Of a stretch of DNA of 42,771 nucleotides, positions 1 to 9,589 are shown piece by piece. Numbering within the stretch: the stretch's first letter is position 1; each line of letters begins with the position of its first letter. The notes beneath the pieces are model-generated. The model did not search any database, was not told the DNA's origin, and worked only from the letters and a program-made list of their open reading frames with translations. A program made the translations under genes and the position numbers. This DNA is from Elusimicrobia bacterium GWC2_61_19 (GTDB lineage Bacteria; Elusimicrobiota; Elusimicrobia; Elusimicrobiales; UBA9959), in assembly GCA_001799795.1 (NCBI GenBank), contig MGUD01000028.1:1-42771 (forward strand), read 5' to 3'.

Positions 1-522
1 CTGCTTAACACGGTTATCGCCTCGTCGATAGCGATCCAGTCGATAACGAGCGAGAACCAGATAGTGGACGGCGTGATAACCAGCGCTGACCTGGCGGGCT
101 CGATAGCCGACAGCAAACTGGCTACCATCACCACTGCGGGTAAGGTTGAGCCCGGCGCGATAGCGGCCGGAACTTTAGGCGCGTTAGTAGTGGCGTCCTC
201 TGTGCCTGCGGCCAATGTCGGTGTGGGCCAACTGGGGCCTGAAGTCCTAGCCTCCTCCGTGGCGGTAAACAGCGTGTTCACCGGCGCCATCGCCGACAGC
301 GCCGTTACTGACGGAAAGATCGCCGGCATGTCAGCTTCCAAACTCTCCGGAACCATTCCGCAGACCGTGACTATGTTCTCCGACACAGGCTGCGATCTGC
401 TCACCCCGGCCGCGGCAGGCCAGTTCTGTTATGATACCACCGTCCACATGCTGAGCGTTTCAACGAGCACGGAACCGGGCGGCTATGCGGCAATTGCCAT
501 GGATGCAGTGACGACCTGGTAA
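1..522 (+). CDS. C-terminal part of a tail-like repeat surface protein (5' truncated)
   Basis: The frame is open from the first base of the window, so only the last 173 residues are seen. They are rich in Ala, Ser, Thr, Ile and Gly and carry irregular repeats of the type 'SADLAGSIADSKL', 'GAIADSAVTDGKIAG' and 'SASKLSGTIPQ'. Such repeats occur in phage-tail-fibre-like and adhesin-like beta-helical proteins. Near the end there is a small domain with two Cys (TGCDLL and GQFCYD). The next gene starts 7 bases after the stop codon, so the two are probably cotranscribed. An extracellular or surface role is inferred from the repeat style. The N-terminus, and with it any signal peptide, lies outside the window. 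Confidence 0.7.
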   Translation: MLNTVIASSIAIQSITSENQIVDGVITSADLAGSIADSKLATITTAGKVEPGAIAAGTLGALVVASSVPAANVGVGQLGPEVLASSVAVNSVFTGAIADSAVTDGKIAGMSASKLSGTIPQTVTMFSDTGCDLLTPAAAGQFCYDTTVHMLSVSTSTEPGGYAAIAMDAVTTW

Positions 523-529
523 TAGGTAT

Positions 530-2701
530 ATGAAAAATAAAGGCACCCTGCTCTCTATATTTGCCCTGGCGGCATTCTTATGCTGCCAGGGGCCGGTGCA
601 TGCTATTGCCGGCACGCTGGAGACGCAGGCTGTTACCGGCGGGCTGGGGATATCCAGCGGCACCGCCAAAATAATGGAGTCCGTGGTGGGGGAGATCTCC
701 GGCGTACAAATGACCGCCGCCTCCAAGAAAGTACTTTCCGGGCACGCCTCCAACAGCCACAGCCCCGGCGTGGTAACCGACCTGGTCGCCAGCACGCAGC
801 CGGTGGGGGAAGGCCAGGTGCGCATTAACTTCACCAGCGTAGGACGCGACGGTTTCCATGGGCAGGCTGGGAGCGTTGTGGTTAAAATTGCCACTTTCCC
901 GGTCACTTACGCCAACTACGAAAGCATACTTTCCTCGCTGACCCTTGTGGGCTTAAGCACCGGTACGGTGGATATCAGCACCTACTCACACCTGGTGCCC
1001 GGGCCTGAGTATTACACGGCCCTGCGCGTGCGCGACAGCGCGGGCATCTACGGCAGGATCTCTTCCACCGCGGCGTTTTATACGACGGCTATCGCCCCCG
1101 ACCCGGTAACCTCGCTTACGATACAATCCTCTACCTCCGGGGCTTTAACACTTGTATGGCCCATGACGGGAGATGATGGGAACAATGGAGCTTTCGATAA
1201 CGGCGCCATCCGTATTGACTATTCTACAGACCCGGCTCACAATTTCTCCAGTTCCACTTATGTAGCGCAGTTATCCACAAGCGCGCTCGCCGGTACTACT
1301 GAGTATTACTGGCTATCTGGCCTGCCCGGCAATGTCACTTACTACGCAAGAGTCTACCTCGGCGACGACGTGACCGTATACAGTGGCCTGGGCAATATCG
1401 CAAACCTTATAACAATGGCCTACCCGCCGACCCCGGCCGGTTTCTCGGACCTGTCCAGCGACGGGTTCTCCGTAAACTATGTGGCCAATAATCTCGCCGG
1501 CACGCAGTACTACGTGCAGATCTCCAGTTACGCGGATTTCTCCGCCGCGCATGATTCGGGCTGGGTTACCACCTCTTCAGCCGCTTTCACCGGGTTGGAT
1601 ACCAACATGCTTTATTATGCACGCGGCAAAGCCAAGAACAGCGCCGGCGTGGAGACCATCTATTCCGACCTGGGCAGCCTGGCCCTTACGCTTAACGTGG
1701 CCCGTCCCGCCTCGCCTATAGTACGCGGCGCGGTTTCCGGCGCCGGTTTCACCCTGTCATGGGACCGGGTGCTTTACGACGTGTACGGCGGCACCACCAG
1801 CATCAAACGCTACGAGGTCTACCGCAGCACCTCTATAGACGGCACCCCTGAACTGGTGGCCTCGCCGTCGAGCGCCACGTTCAGCTACACCGAGGCCGTA
1901 AGCGGCGTCAGGTGGTACTTCGTTAAAGCCGCGGACCAGTTCAATCTTAAGAGCGACGCCTCGCTGTGGATGAAGAATTCCGGAGAGCAGGCTCGCGTGG
2001 TGGCCGACGATGCCCGCGCGGCCGCCGATATGGCGCCGGAGCTGCAGGCGGCGCTGGGCGCGGCCGGCCTGTCGCCGCGCCTCGCGCACCAGGCGCAGTA
2101 TGAGAGCGGGCTTACCTTCGCGGCGTACAAGCTCTACTTCCTCGCCTCCAACGGCGACGAAAAAACGGGGCTGGATTTCCCCGGCGACGTTACGTTGACC
2201 GTGCCCCTTACCCGCACCGGGGCCGTTACCATCAGCGCCGTGTCCCCCGCGGCTTCCTACACGGCCTACGACTACGCCGTCTACTACTTTAACGGCGTGG
2301 AGGACGTGCGCATCGGCGGCACCGTCGACCCTGTCACCGGCAGCATAACCGTGCTTACCCGCAAGACCGGCGTCTTCAAGGTCAAGCAGGTCCTGCGCCC
2401 GGCCAGCTTCAGGATAACGCAGACCGTGCCCCGCAAGATCTTTACGCCCAACGGCGACGGCATCTGGGACGAGTTCAATATCATCTTCGAGAACCCCGAG
2501 GGCCTGGCGATCTCGGCCGCCAAGGTCTACGACCTGTCCGGCGCTGAAGTGGCCAGCCTGCGCCCCGGCACCTATAACTCCGAAGCCTCGCTGGCCTGGG
2601 ACGGCAAGAAGTCGGGCAGTAAGGCGCCCGCCGGCATATATATATATCAATTCAAGGCGGGCGACAAGATCTATAACGGAACGGTGGTGCTGGCGCGCTA
2701 A
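530..2701 (+). CDS. Secreted fibronectin type III protein with CHU_C-like C-terminal domain
   Basis: The 723-residue protein starts with a signal peptide (MKNKGTLLSIFALAAFLCC..., probably cleaved near residue 28). Residues about 80-490 form several fibronectin-III-like modules, recognisable by recurring 'YYTALRVRDSAG', 'YYARVYLGDD' and 'YYARGKAKNSAG' strands. The last 90 residues begin with FTPNGDGIWDEF and end with WDGKKSGSKAPAGIYIY and a final Val-Val-Leu-Ala-Arg. That is the pattern of gliding-motility-associated C-terminal (CHU_C/FlgD-Ig-like) domains, which in Bacteroidota can be type IX secretion signals. The start has an AGG 4 bases upstream and probably relies on coupling to the preceding gene. 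A cell-surface or secreted location is well supported; the binding partner is unknown. Confidence 0.8.
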   Translation: MKNKGTLLSIFALAAFLCCQGPVHAIAGTLETQAVTGGLGISSGTAKIMESVVGEISGVQMTAASKKVLSGHASNSHSPGVVTDLVASTQPVGEGQVRINFTSVGRDGFHGQAGSVVVKIATFPVTYANYESILSSLTLVGLSTGTVDISTYSHLVPGPEYYTALRVRDSAGIYGRISSTAAFYTTAIAPDPVTSLTIQSSTSGALTLVWPMTGDDGNNGAFDNGAIRIDYSTDPAHNFSSSTYVAQLSTSALAGTTEYYWLSGLPGNVTYYARVYLGDDVTVYSGLGNIANLITMAYPPTPAGFSDLSSDGFSVNYVANNLAGTQYYVQISSYADFSAAHDSGWVTTSSAAFTGLDTNMLYYARGKAKNSAGVETIYSDLGSLALTLNVARPASPIVRGAVSGAGFTLSWDRVLYDVYGGTTSIKRYEVYRSTSIDGTPELVASPSSATFSYTEAVSGVRWYFVKAADQFNLKSDASLWMKNSGEQARVVADDARAAADMAPELQAALGAAGLSPRLAHQAQYESGLTFAAYKLYFLASNGDEKTGLDFPGDVTLTVPLTRTGAVTISAVSPAASYTAYDYAVYYFNGVEDVRIGGTVDPVTGSITVLTRKTGVFKVKQVLRPASFRITQTVPRKIFTPNGDGIWDEFNIIFENPEGLAISAAKVYDLSGAEVASLRPGTYNSEASLAWDGKKSGSKAPAGIYIYQFKAGDKIYNGTVVLAR

Positions 2702-2766
2702 GAACGTTTTTAAAGCCGCGGTCGACGGCTAGCCGTGCGTAGTGGCCTAACTATTAGGTAATATTT

Positions 2767-4131
2767 ATGAAACAGCGGGAAGGTAGACTTATTACTGTGG
2801 TAAGAACGCTGACGGTCATGCTTTCCGTTGTTGTATTCTCTTATATGAGAAGCTACGCCTCTTTCAACGATTCCGCCTGCGGCGCCCGGGCTACGGCCAT
2901 GGGCGGCGCCTTTGCCGCCATTCCCGGCGGCACGGAGGCGATGTGTTCCAATCCGGCCTCCCTGCTTGAGCTCGCCTCTCCGGAGCTCACCGCCGTTTAC
3001 GGCAAGCTTTACTCCGGCCTCAGCGACGATTCCAAAATAGGTCAGGGCTACTTCGGTTTCGCCGCGCCGGTAAAACGCTATCTCCAGGGCGCCGCCGGTT
3101 TCGCCTGGAACGATACCCGCCTCAGCGACGCTTACTCCGAGACCACTTTCGCCGTCAGCTACGCCACCGCGGTCTATCGCGGCCTGGGCGCCGGCGTTAC
3201 GCTGAAGTACCTGCGCCGCGCCTATGTGTCCGACAATTATACCGCCCTGGACCCGGTCTTCTCCGACGGCTACTCCAAGGGCGCGCTGGGCGCCGACCTG
3301 GGTTTTTTCTACCGCCCAGAGCCACGCTACGCTTTCGGCCTGGCGATCAAGAACCTCAACAAGCCGGACCTGGGCCTGGCGGCGGCCGACCGCCTGCCGG
3401 TGGAAGTGCGCGCCGGCGCCTCCTACGCCATGAAGACCAGCCTGCTGGACCTCGACGCTTCCTTCGCCGGTTCCGACTACACCGTGGCCGCCGGCGCGGA
3501 GTATTCCTTTCAGCGCCGCTACGCGCTGCGCATGGGTCTGGCCGCCGGCAATAATTCGCGGCGCACCATCAATATGGGCCTCGGCGGCCGCTTCGGCCTG
3601 GCCGAGTTCGATTACTCTTTCAGCCTGCCTATCGGCGGCATCTCCGGCACCATGGGCTCGCACCGTCTGGCTTTCTCTTTCCGCTTCGGCCCCGAAGCCG
3701 ACCTGCAGCTCGCCGCCGAGCTGGCCGAACTGAAGCGCGCGCAGGAGAAGGCCGCGCTGCAGGAAGAAAAGATAAAGGCCCTGCAGGGCAAGCTGGACGC
3801 CGCGTCGCCCCAGGGCGTCGCCGTTCAGGCCCAGCCCGAAGTGATAAAGCAGATAGAGGCGCTTAAAGTGGAACTTGAAAAATCCCGCGCCGAGATGGAG
3901 ACCATCAAGGCCCGCCCCGAGGCCAGGCCCGCCGCGAAGCCCGCGCAGCCCAAGGCCAAGCAGCCCGCGGCGCGCAGGACTTACGTGGTGAAAGAAGGCG
4001 ACACCCTTGAAAGCGTCGCCGCCAGGGTTTACGGCGACGCCGAGCGCTGGCCCGAGATCTACCGCGCCAATACCGGCGCGGTGGGCCGCGGCGGCGAGGT
4101 GAAGCCCGGACAGGTGCTGGTGCTGCCCTAG
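2767..4131 (+). CDS. PorV-like outer-membrane barrel protein with C-terminal LysM domain
   Basis: The 454-residue protein has a hydrophobic N-terminal export segment (residues about 9-28). A beta-barrel of the PorV/PorQ (UPF0164) type spans about 30-313, opening with the typical 'GARATAMGGAFAAIPGG...NPA' sequence. A short coiled coil (about 315-380) and an Ala/Pro/Lys linker follow. The last 50 residues are a LysM-like module (TYVVKEGDTLESVAARVYGD ... PGQVLVLP), which usually binds peptidoglycan. The arrangement suggests an outer-membrane protein tethered to the cell wall. In Bacteroidota, PorV shuttles CHU_C-type cargo, and here the neighbouring upstream gene has such a domain. Whether a type IX-like pathway operates cannot be told from this window. 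Confidence 0.78.
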   Translation: MKQREGRLITVVRTLTVMLSVVVFSYMRSYASFNDSACGARATAMGGAFAAIPGGTEAMCSNPASLLELASPELTAVYGKLYSGLSDDSKIGQGYFGFAAPVKRYLQGAAGFAWNDTRLSDAYSETTFAVSYATAVYRGLGAGVTLKYLRRAYVSDNYTALDPVFSDGYSKGALGADLGFFYRPEPRYAFGLAIKNLNKPDLGLAAADRLPVEVRAGASYAMKTSLLDLDASFAGSDYTVAAGAEYSFQRRYALRMGLAAGNNSRRTINMGLGGRFGLAEFDYSFSLPIGGISGTMGSHRLAFSFRFGPEADLQLAAELAELKRAQEKAALQEEKIKALQGKLDAASPQGVAVQAQPEVIKQIEALKVELEKSRAEMETIKARPEARPAAKPAQPKAKQPAARRTYVVKEGDTLESVAARVYGDAERWPEIYRANTGAVGRGGEVKPGQVLVLP

Positions 4132-4134
4132 CGG

Positions 4135-4165
4135 TAACGAGGAGCGGCCGCGGCCGCGAAAAAAT
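4135..4165 (+). promoter_or_regulatory. Distant Shine-Dalgarno with GC palindrome before the start codon
   Basis: A Shine-Dalgarno-like AACGAGGAG ends at 4144, 21 bases before the ATG at 4166, which is too far for normal use. The 12-base palindrome CGGCCGCGGCCG (4145-4156) fills the gap and could fold into a small hairpin, bringing the two elements to about 9 bases. This is an inference from sequence only. Confidence 0.35.
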
Positions 4166-6892
4166 ATGAACGAGAAATTTGACGAATCATCCCTTAACGA
4201 GGCTGCGATCAACGACGTGGAGACCGCGCGCCTGGCGCTGCGCTGGGCGCTGGATAAGATCCGCGGCCTGCACGAGGACGGCCTGAAGCAGCGCCAAAAC
4301 CTGCAGGAAAAATCCAGCCAGGTTTCCTTCCTTGAGAACCAGCTTAAGACCAAGAACGCCGAAATAGAGCGCGGCAGCCGCGTGCACGAAGAGGAGATGA
4401 AGTCCCGCCAGGATTCCCTGGAATACCAGTTCCGCTCCCGGCTGGAACGCCTCACCGAGCGAGAGAAGGAGCTGGAGGACAAGATCTCCAAGAGCGAAGA
4501 GACGCTGAAGCAGAAAGAGAACAAGCTGACGGAAGATTACCAGAAGAAGTCCGAGGAACTGCGCGGGCGCTGGGCCCAGGTGGAAGGGGAACTGTGGCAG
4601 CTGCGCCAGGAACAGATGTCCAAGCAGCAGGAATTCGAGCGGGTGTACGCCGGCCGCCTGGAGGCGGAAAAAAAGAGGCTGGCGGACGAGTCCGCCTCCC
4701 AGAAGGCCTCCCTGGAGCTTATCTATCAGAATAAGGTGGAGGAACTGGAGAAGAGGGAGAGTTCCACGGGCGAGGAACTGCGCAAGCAGGAGGCCGTGCT
4801 TAAATGGGCCAAGGACAGCTGGCAGAAGGACACGGAGAGCCGCGAGCGGGCGCTTAAGCAGAAGGAACTCGATATCGACAAGAAAGTCCTGGAGAAGAAC
4901 CAGGAGATCGACGATTACAAGGTCAAAGTGTCGCTGCTGGAAAAGCAGCTGAGCGATTTCCCCGAGGCGCTCCGGCGCCGCGACGAGGACCTGTCCCGCT
5001 ATAAGGACGCGCTGGCCAGTCTCGACGGCGTGATCCGCACCCTGGAGGCCGAGAAGAAGAACCAGCAGACCGATTACGAGGCGCGCCTGGTCAGGACGAC
5101 CGAAGCCCTCGACATAGAGAAGAACCGCTTCAAGGAAATGGAAGTGGAGATCCCCAAGCGGCTTAAGATCGCCGTGGAGCACGAGCGCAACAGGTTCGCG
5201 GAAAAGCTGCAGGAAATAGAGCGCAACTACCGCGAGGACATGAGCAAGCGCCAGGACGAGATCGACTACCTGCAGCGCAACCTGAAGACTTTCGAAGAGA
5301 CCATAAAGACCCTGCAGACCGAGCGGGACGCGTTCTCGCACAAGGTGGAGCAGGTGCAGACCCAGTATAACGTGAAACTGGAGGAATTCTCTTTCCGCGA
5401 GAAGCAGCTGCAGTCGGAATACGACGTGCGGCTTAAGGTGGAGATGGAGAAGCATACCAGCGCGCTCCGCTCCGAGATCGATACCGCCGGACGCATTTAC
5501 GAGGACAGTCTGCGCCTGAAAGTCGAGGAGATCTCTCACCTGCGCCGCGAACTGGAAGAGTCCGCCAAAGACAAGGGCGCGGCCCGCGAGCAGCAGGGGC
5601 TTCTGCGCCGCGAACTCGAGGTTCTGCAGGAACGCGCGCAAGCCGCGCAGGACGCCCTGCGCAACCGGCTCAAGGCCGAGTTCGAACAGAAACTTACCGA
5701 AGACGCCGGTCAGTGGGAAAAACGCATTTCCGCCGAAAGGCAGCGTTTCGCCTCCGAACTGGAAGGGCGCGCCATGGAGTTCACCTCCGAAATGGGGCGC
5801 AAGGAAGAGGAGCTGGGCGAACTGCGCCTGCTGCTTCAGAAGGCCGGGGAAGATATCAAGATGGCCAGGCAGAAGGCCGGCGAGGAACTTAAGGCCGCGG
5901 TGGCCGAGGAACGTTCCCGCGGGGCCGTGCTGGCGGGGGAACAGGCCGCCGCCTACGCCGAGACGCTCAACATGCGCGACGCCAAGATAGCGGAGTTGTC
6001 GCGGGCCTTCGAGGCCTCCAAGGTGGAGCGCGAAGAACTCGCCATGCACGAGCGCGAGCGCCTGCAGCGGCTGTACGCCGAAAAGGAAAAAGCGCTGGAC
6101 GAGGACCTGGCCGCCAGGGAGGCGGAACTCCTGCGGACCCGTGAGGCCCTGGCCAAGGCTTCGGCCGACCGGGACGCCGCCCAGCAGATGCGCCAGTCGC
6201 AGGAAGACTCCTACCGCAAGACCCTCGAGGAGTTCCGGTCCAAGCTGTCCGAAGCCCTGCTGCGCTTCGAGGTGCTGCAGAAGACTGCGGAGGAACGGCA
6301 GGCCTTTATCGCGTCCCTCCAGATGGAACTTTCCCAGGAGCGCAAACGCTCCGAGGAACAGGCCGCCGGCCTGGCCGCCAGGCTGGCCGCCAAGGAAAAG
6401 GACTTCCGCGACGTCCGCTCCGAGTACGCCGACTTCAAGAGCGCGTTCGACGCCGAGATCCAGGAAACCGATAAGAAATACACCGACGCCATGCAGAAGC
6501 TGCGTTCCTCGGAGGAGCAGCGCGTCGCCAAGGACAAGCAGCTCGAGCAGTACAAGCGCGAGGGCGACTTCTGGCGCATGGAGATAGCCCGCAAGGGCGA
6601 GGAAGTGGCCGCCCTGGAAAAAGAGAAGCTTAAGGAACTTTCGGCGCTGAAGGATTCGCTGAACGCCAAGGACATCGCCATGGCGCAGTTGCAGTCCAAG
6701 TGCGATACGCTGGCCCGCAGCGAAGAGCGCCTGCGCGTCTACGTGGAAGAGGAGAAGACCCAGCGGGCCATGGCCGAAGTAAAAGCGGAGGAAGCCATCG
6801 CCGACGCGGCCAAGAAAGCCGAAGAGTTCGAGAAGACACGCCAGCTCGTGGAGCAGCTTAAGGAAAAGTTCAAGGTATGGAAGAACAAGTAA
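4166..6892 (+). CDS. Giant coiled-coil protein, 908 residues
   Basis: Apart from about 25 N-terminal residues, the whole protein is a nearly unbroken heptad-rich coiled coil, very high in Glu, Lys, Arg, Gln and Leu. There is no signal peptide or membrane segment, so it is probably cytoplasmic. No catalytic motif is visible. It resembles SMC-, myosin-tail- or filament-forming proteins only by composition, and no family can be named. Its stop codon lies inside the first codons of the next gene (16-base overlap), which encodes another long coiled coil joined to a histidine kinase. The two products may form a common scaffold; that is inferred from gene coupling and similar architecture. Confidence 0.8.
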   Translation: MNEKFDESSLNEAAINDVETARLALRWALDKIRGLHEDGLKQRQNLQEKSSQVSFLENQLKTKNAEIERGSRVHEEEMKSRQDSLEYQFRSRLERLTEREKELEDKISKSEETLKQKENKLTEDYQKKSEELRGRWAQVEGELWQLRQEQMSKQQEFERVYAGRLEAEKKRLADESASQKASLELIYQNKVEELEKRESSTGEELRKQEAVLKWAKDSWQKDTESRERALKQKELDIDKKVLEKNQEIDDYKVKVSLLEKQLSDFPEALRRRDEDLSRYKDALASLDGVIRTLEAEKKNQQTDYEARLVRTTEALDIEKNRFKEMEVEIPKRLKIAVEHERNRFAEKLQEIERNYREDMSKRQDEIDYLQRNLKTFEETIKTLQTERDAFSHKVEQVQTQYNVKLEEFSFREKQLQSEYDVRLKVEMEKHTSALRSEIDTAGRIYEDSLRLKVEEISHLRRELEESAKDKGAAREQQGLLRRELEVLQERAQAAQDALRNRLKAEFEQKLTEDAGQWEKRISAERQRFASELEGRAMEFTSEMGRKEEELGELRLLLQKAGEDIKMARQKAGEELKAAVAEERSRGAVLAGEQAAAYAETLNMRDAKIAELSRAFEASKVEREELAMHERERLQRLYAEKEKALDEDLAAREAELLRTREALAKASADRDAAQQMRQSQEDSYRKTLEEFRSKLSEALLRFEVLQKTAEERQAFIASLQMELSQERKRSEEQAAGLAARLAAKEKDFRDVRSEYADFKSAFDAEIQETDKKYTDAMQKLRSSEEQRVAKDKQLEQYKREGDFWRMEIARKGEEVAALEKEKLKELSALKDSLNAKDIAMAQLQSKCDTLARSEERLRVYVEEEKTQRAMAEVKAEEAIADAAKKAEEFEKTRQLVEQLKEKFKVWKNK

Positions 6893-9582
6893 GCCACCTG
6901 AGCGATCTTGAAGGCCTCAACAGCGAACTTGACGGCCTGCTCGCCGACCTGAAAGGCCGGGAGGATAATTCCTTTTCAAAGATCCGCGACCTGGAGACCC
7001 GGCTGGAGGCCGCCAGGTCGGTGGCCGATTCCGCGGCGGCCCGCCTGGAGGCCCAGGAAATGGCGCTCTCCGGCGCGCTGCAGGAAGCCAAGACCTCCCT
7101 GATAAACGAGATCTCGAGGTCCGCGGCGCTCTCTTCCGAGCGCGAGGACCTGGCCGCCCGGCTCGAATCCGTCTCCCGCCTGCTCGACGAGGAAAAGGCC
7201 AGGTCGGCGGAGAAGGACCTGTTCATTAAAAGTTCCCGCTCGGCCCTGAAGGACAAGGACGCCGAGTCCGAAAAGATCTGGCGCGCCATGGAGGAGCTGA
7301 AGGCGGAAGCGGCCCTCGAACGCACGGCTTTAAAAGAGCGCGAGGCCCAGCTCGTCAAATTTGCGAAAGCGCAGGAAAATCTGGAACAGCGGCTCGCCCA
7401 GGCCGTCCGCGACGGAGCGCGCAGCGAGGAAGGTTTCGTCCTAAAGCTGGACCTGGTAAAGAAAGAATTAAAAGAGCAGGCCAAACGGTCCGAGGAACTT
7501 GAACGCGCCCTGGCGGCGGCGGGCAAGCGACTCGACGAGGCCATGGAGGAGACGGCGCACAAGGAAGAGCTGCTTCTGACCGCCCGCGCCTCCCTGGCTG
7601 AAAAAGAGGCCCTGCTCAAGTCGGCCGGCCTTAAGATCAGGGAGATCTCAAGGGAGGCCGAGGGGTTGCGCGGCGGCAGCCGCAAGGAGAACGCGGAACT
7701 CGGCCGCCAGATAGCCGCTTCGCTTTCGGCGCGGGTGGAGGAACTGGAGGCCGCGCTGGCGGAGAACTCGGCGGAAGCTCTGGACAGGTTCCGCAAGTCC
7801 CAGGCCGCCCTGAACGATTCCCAGGCCGCGCTGCGCAAAAAAGAAGAGGAGAACGCCGCCCTGCGCGCCAGGGAAGAGTCCCTGCTGAGGCAGGTCGAGG
7901 ACGCCGAAGAAAAATGGAAGCTGTCGGCCGTACAGCTGCATAACTCGGTCTCGAAGCTGCGGGCGGCGGAGAACGAAAATGAAATTACCGCGGGGCGCAT
8001 AAAGACGCTCGAGGCCGAGCGCGACAAGTTCCGCGCCGCCGCGCTCAAGGCGGAAGCTACCGCGTCCTCGCTGGCTTCGCAGGAGTCCGAGGCCCGCGAC
8101 GGCGAGGCCGCCGGGCTTATGGCCGCCCTGGAAGAACAGGCGGCCAGGTATACCGAGCTGCTCCGCAAATACGACGACCTGGTGCTGGCCAACGAGTCGG
8201 CCGTCCGCGAAAAAGCCGGTGCCAGAAGCGAGGCGGAAGCCCTGCGCGCCCGGCTGCAGGCGGCCGAGTCCGAGGCCGCCGGCGCCGCCGAAGAAGAGAA
8301 AGCGCGCTACTCCCGGCTTTCCGAGCGGATGCACAACGCCGACGCCCTGCTCAAGAAAAAAGAATTTGAACTGGAGGAGGCGCGCGCCGCGCTCTCCGGC
8401 ATCGAGGGGGAATGCGAAAGGCTGCGCAGCAGCCGCCAGGCCCTCGGCCAGAAGTACGCCGCGGAGATCCAGGCGGAGAACGAGATGATGCGGCAGGCGC
8501 AGGCCAGCGTGGCCGAGCGGGATTCCGTGATAGCCGGGCTGTCTTCGGCCGAGGAAAAACTGAAACAGGAAGCGGAGGCCCTTAAAAAGGAAAAGCAGGG
8601 CCTGTTGGACCTGGTCCGTAAAAGACCCGCCCCGGAAAATTCCGAGAAAATTTCCAGAACGGAACGACAGTTGGCCGAGAACGAGAGCCGCCTGCAGGAG
8701 CTGCGGCTCGAGCTCCAGAGAACGAGGTCCGAGAAAGAGGACCTGGCGGCCCGCGAAGGCGCGCTCAAGGAGGAACTGAAGGCCAAGCCTTACCGCGCCA
8801 TGCTGCGCGAGTCCGAGGAGCGCCTGCTCATCAAGGAAAAGATGCTGGCGGAACTGAACGCCCGCCTGAAAAAACTCGGCGGCGATTTCGAGGAGCTGAA
8901 GACGCGCGGCCAGGCGGCCGGCGGTCCCGGTTACCTGCCCGATTTCGAAGAACTGGTGGCCGGCGTCGCGCACCAGATAGCCAATTCCATAAGCATCATA
9001 CGCAGCCACGCCGAGTTCTGCGCCGAATCCCCGGACGCGGAAGGCGCCCGGGAGTCGCTGCCGGTAATAGTGCGGAACATCGTGGCGCTGCAGAAAAAAA
9101 TAGACACCATCATGAATTTCTCCAGGCCGGTGATCCCGCAGCGGTCCCCCGAGAAACTTTCCTCCATAGTTTCGGAAACCCTGGAGGCCCTGCGTTCCTC
9201 CGGCAAGCTGGACAAGATCAAGGCCCGGGTGGACGCCCAGGGCGAACTGCGCCCTATCAGCGTGGACCGGGTGCGCCTGGCCGCGGCCCTGGAACAGCTT
9301 CTCCTTAACGCGGCGGAGGCGATGCCGCGCGGCGGGGAGATACAGATCAGGCTTTCATCCGCCGGCGGCAGGCAGCGGCTTGAGATCAAGGATACCGGGG
9401 AAGGGGTGGAAAAAAAGAACCTCGGCGCGGTCTTCCATCCGTTCTTTACCACCCGGCCAGGGAAAATGGGGCTGGGGCTTACCCTGGCGCGCAACGTCGC
9501 CAGGGCCCACGGCGGTACGCTGGAACTCGCCGGCGAGCCTGGCCGCGGCGCCAGGGCGGTAATGGAGCTGCCCGAGGCCTGA
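6877..9582 (+). CDS. Coiled-coil sensor histidine kinase, 901 residues
   Basis: Residues 1 to about 670 are a continuous coiled coil with no membrane segment. The C-terminal 220 residues are a histidine kinase. They contain an H-box with the phospho-acceptor candidate His699 (GVAHQIANSISIIRSHAE), an N-box at Asn811 (LLLNAAEAM), a G1 box at Asp839 (DTGEGV), an F-box (FHPFFTTRP) and a G2 box at 862-868 (GKMGLGL). It should autophosphorylate and signal to a receiver domain, and the gene 7 bases downstream encodes one. The kinase lacks a recognisable sensor domain, so input may come through the coiled coil, perhaps via the upstream coiled-coil protein whose gene it overlaps. That coupling is inference. 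The start codon is set by the overlap and preserves the whole coiled coil. Confidence 0.88.
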   Translation: MEEQVSHLSDLEGLNSELDGLLADLKGREDNSFSKIRDLETRLEAARSVADSAAARLEAQEMALSGALQEAKTSLINEISRSAALSSEREDLAARLESVSRLLDEEKARSAEKDLFIKSSRSALKDKDAESEKIWRAMEELKAEAALERTALKEREAQLVKFAKAQENLEQRLAQAVRDGARSEEGFVLKLDLVKKELKEQAKRSEELERALAAAGKRLDEAMEETAHKEELLLTARASLAEKEALLKSAGLKIREISREAEGLRGGSRKENAELGRQIAASLSARVEELEAALAENSAEALDRFRKSQAALNDSQAALRKKEEENAALRAREESLLRQVEDAEEKWKLSAVQLHNSVSKLRAAENENEITAGRIKTLEAERDKFRAAALKAEATASSLASQESEARDGEAAGLMAALEEQAARYTELLRKYDDLVLANESAVREKAGARSEAEALRARLQAAESEAAGAAEEEKARYSRLSERMHNADALLKKKEFELEEARAALSGIEGECERLRSSRQALGQKYAAEIQAENEMMRQAQASVAERDSVIAGLSSAEEKLKQEAEALKKEKQGLLDLVRKRPAPENSEKISRTERQLAENESRLQELRLELQRTRSEKEDLAAREGALKEELKAKPYRAMLRESEERLLIKEKMLAELNARLKKLGGDFEELKTRGQAAGGPGYLPDFEELVAGVAHQIANSISIIRSHAEFCAESPDAEGARESLPVIVRNIVALQKKIDTIMNFSRPVIPQRSPEKLSSIVSETLEALRSSGKLDKIKARVDAQGELRPISVDRVRLAAALEQLLLNAAEAMPRGGEIQIRLSSAGGRQRLEIKDTGEGVEKKNLGAVFHPFFTTRPGKMGLGLTLARNVARAHGGTLELAGEPGRGARAVMELPEA

Positions 9583-9589
9583 GGGATCT

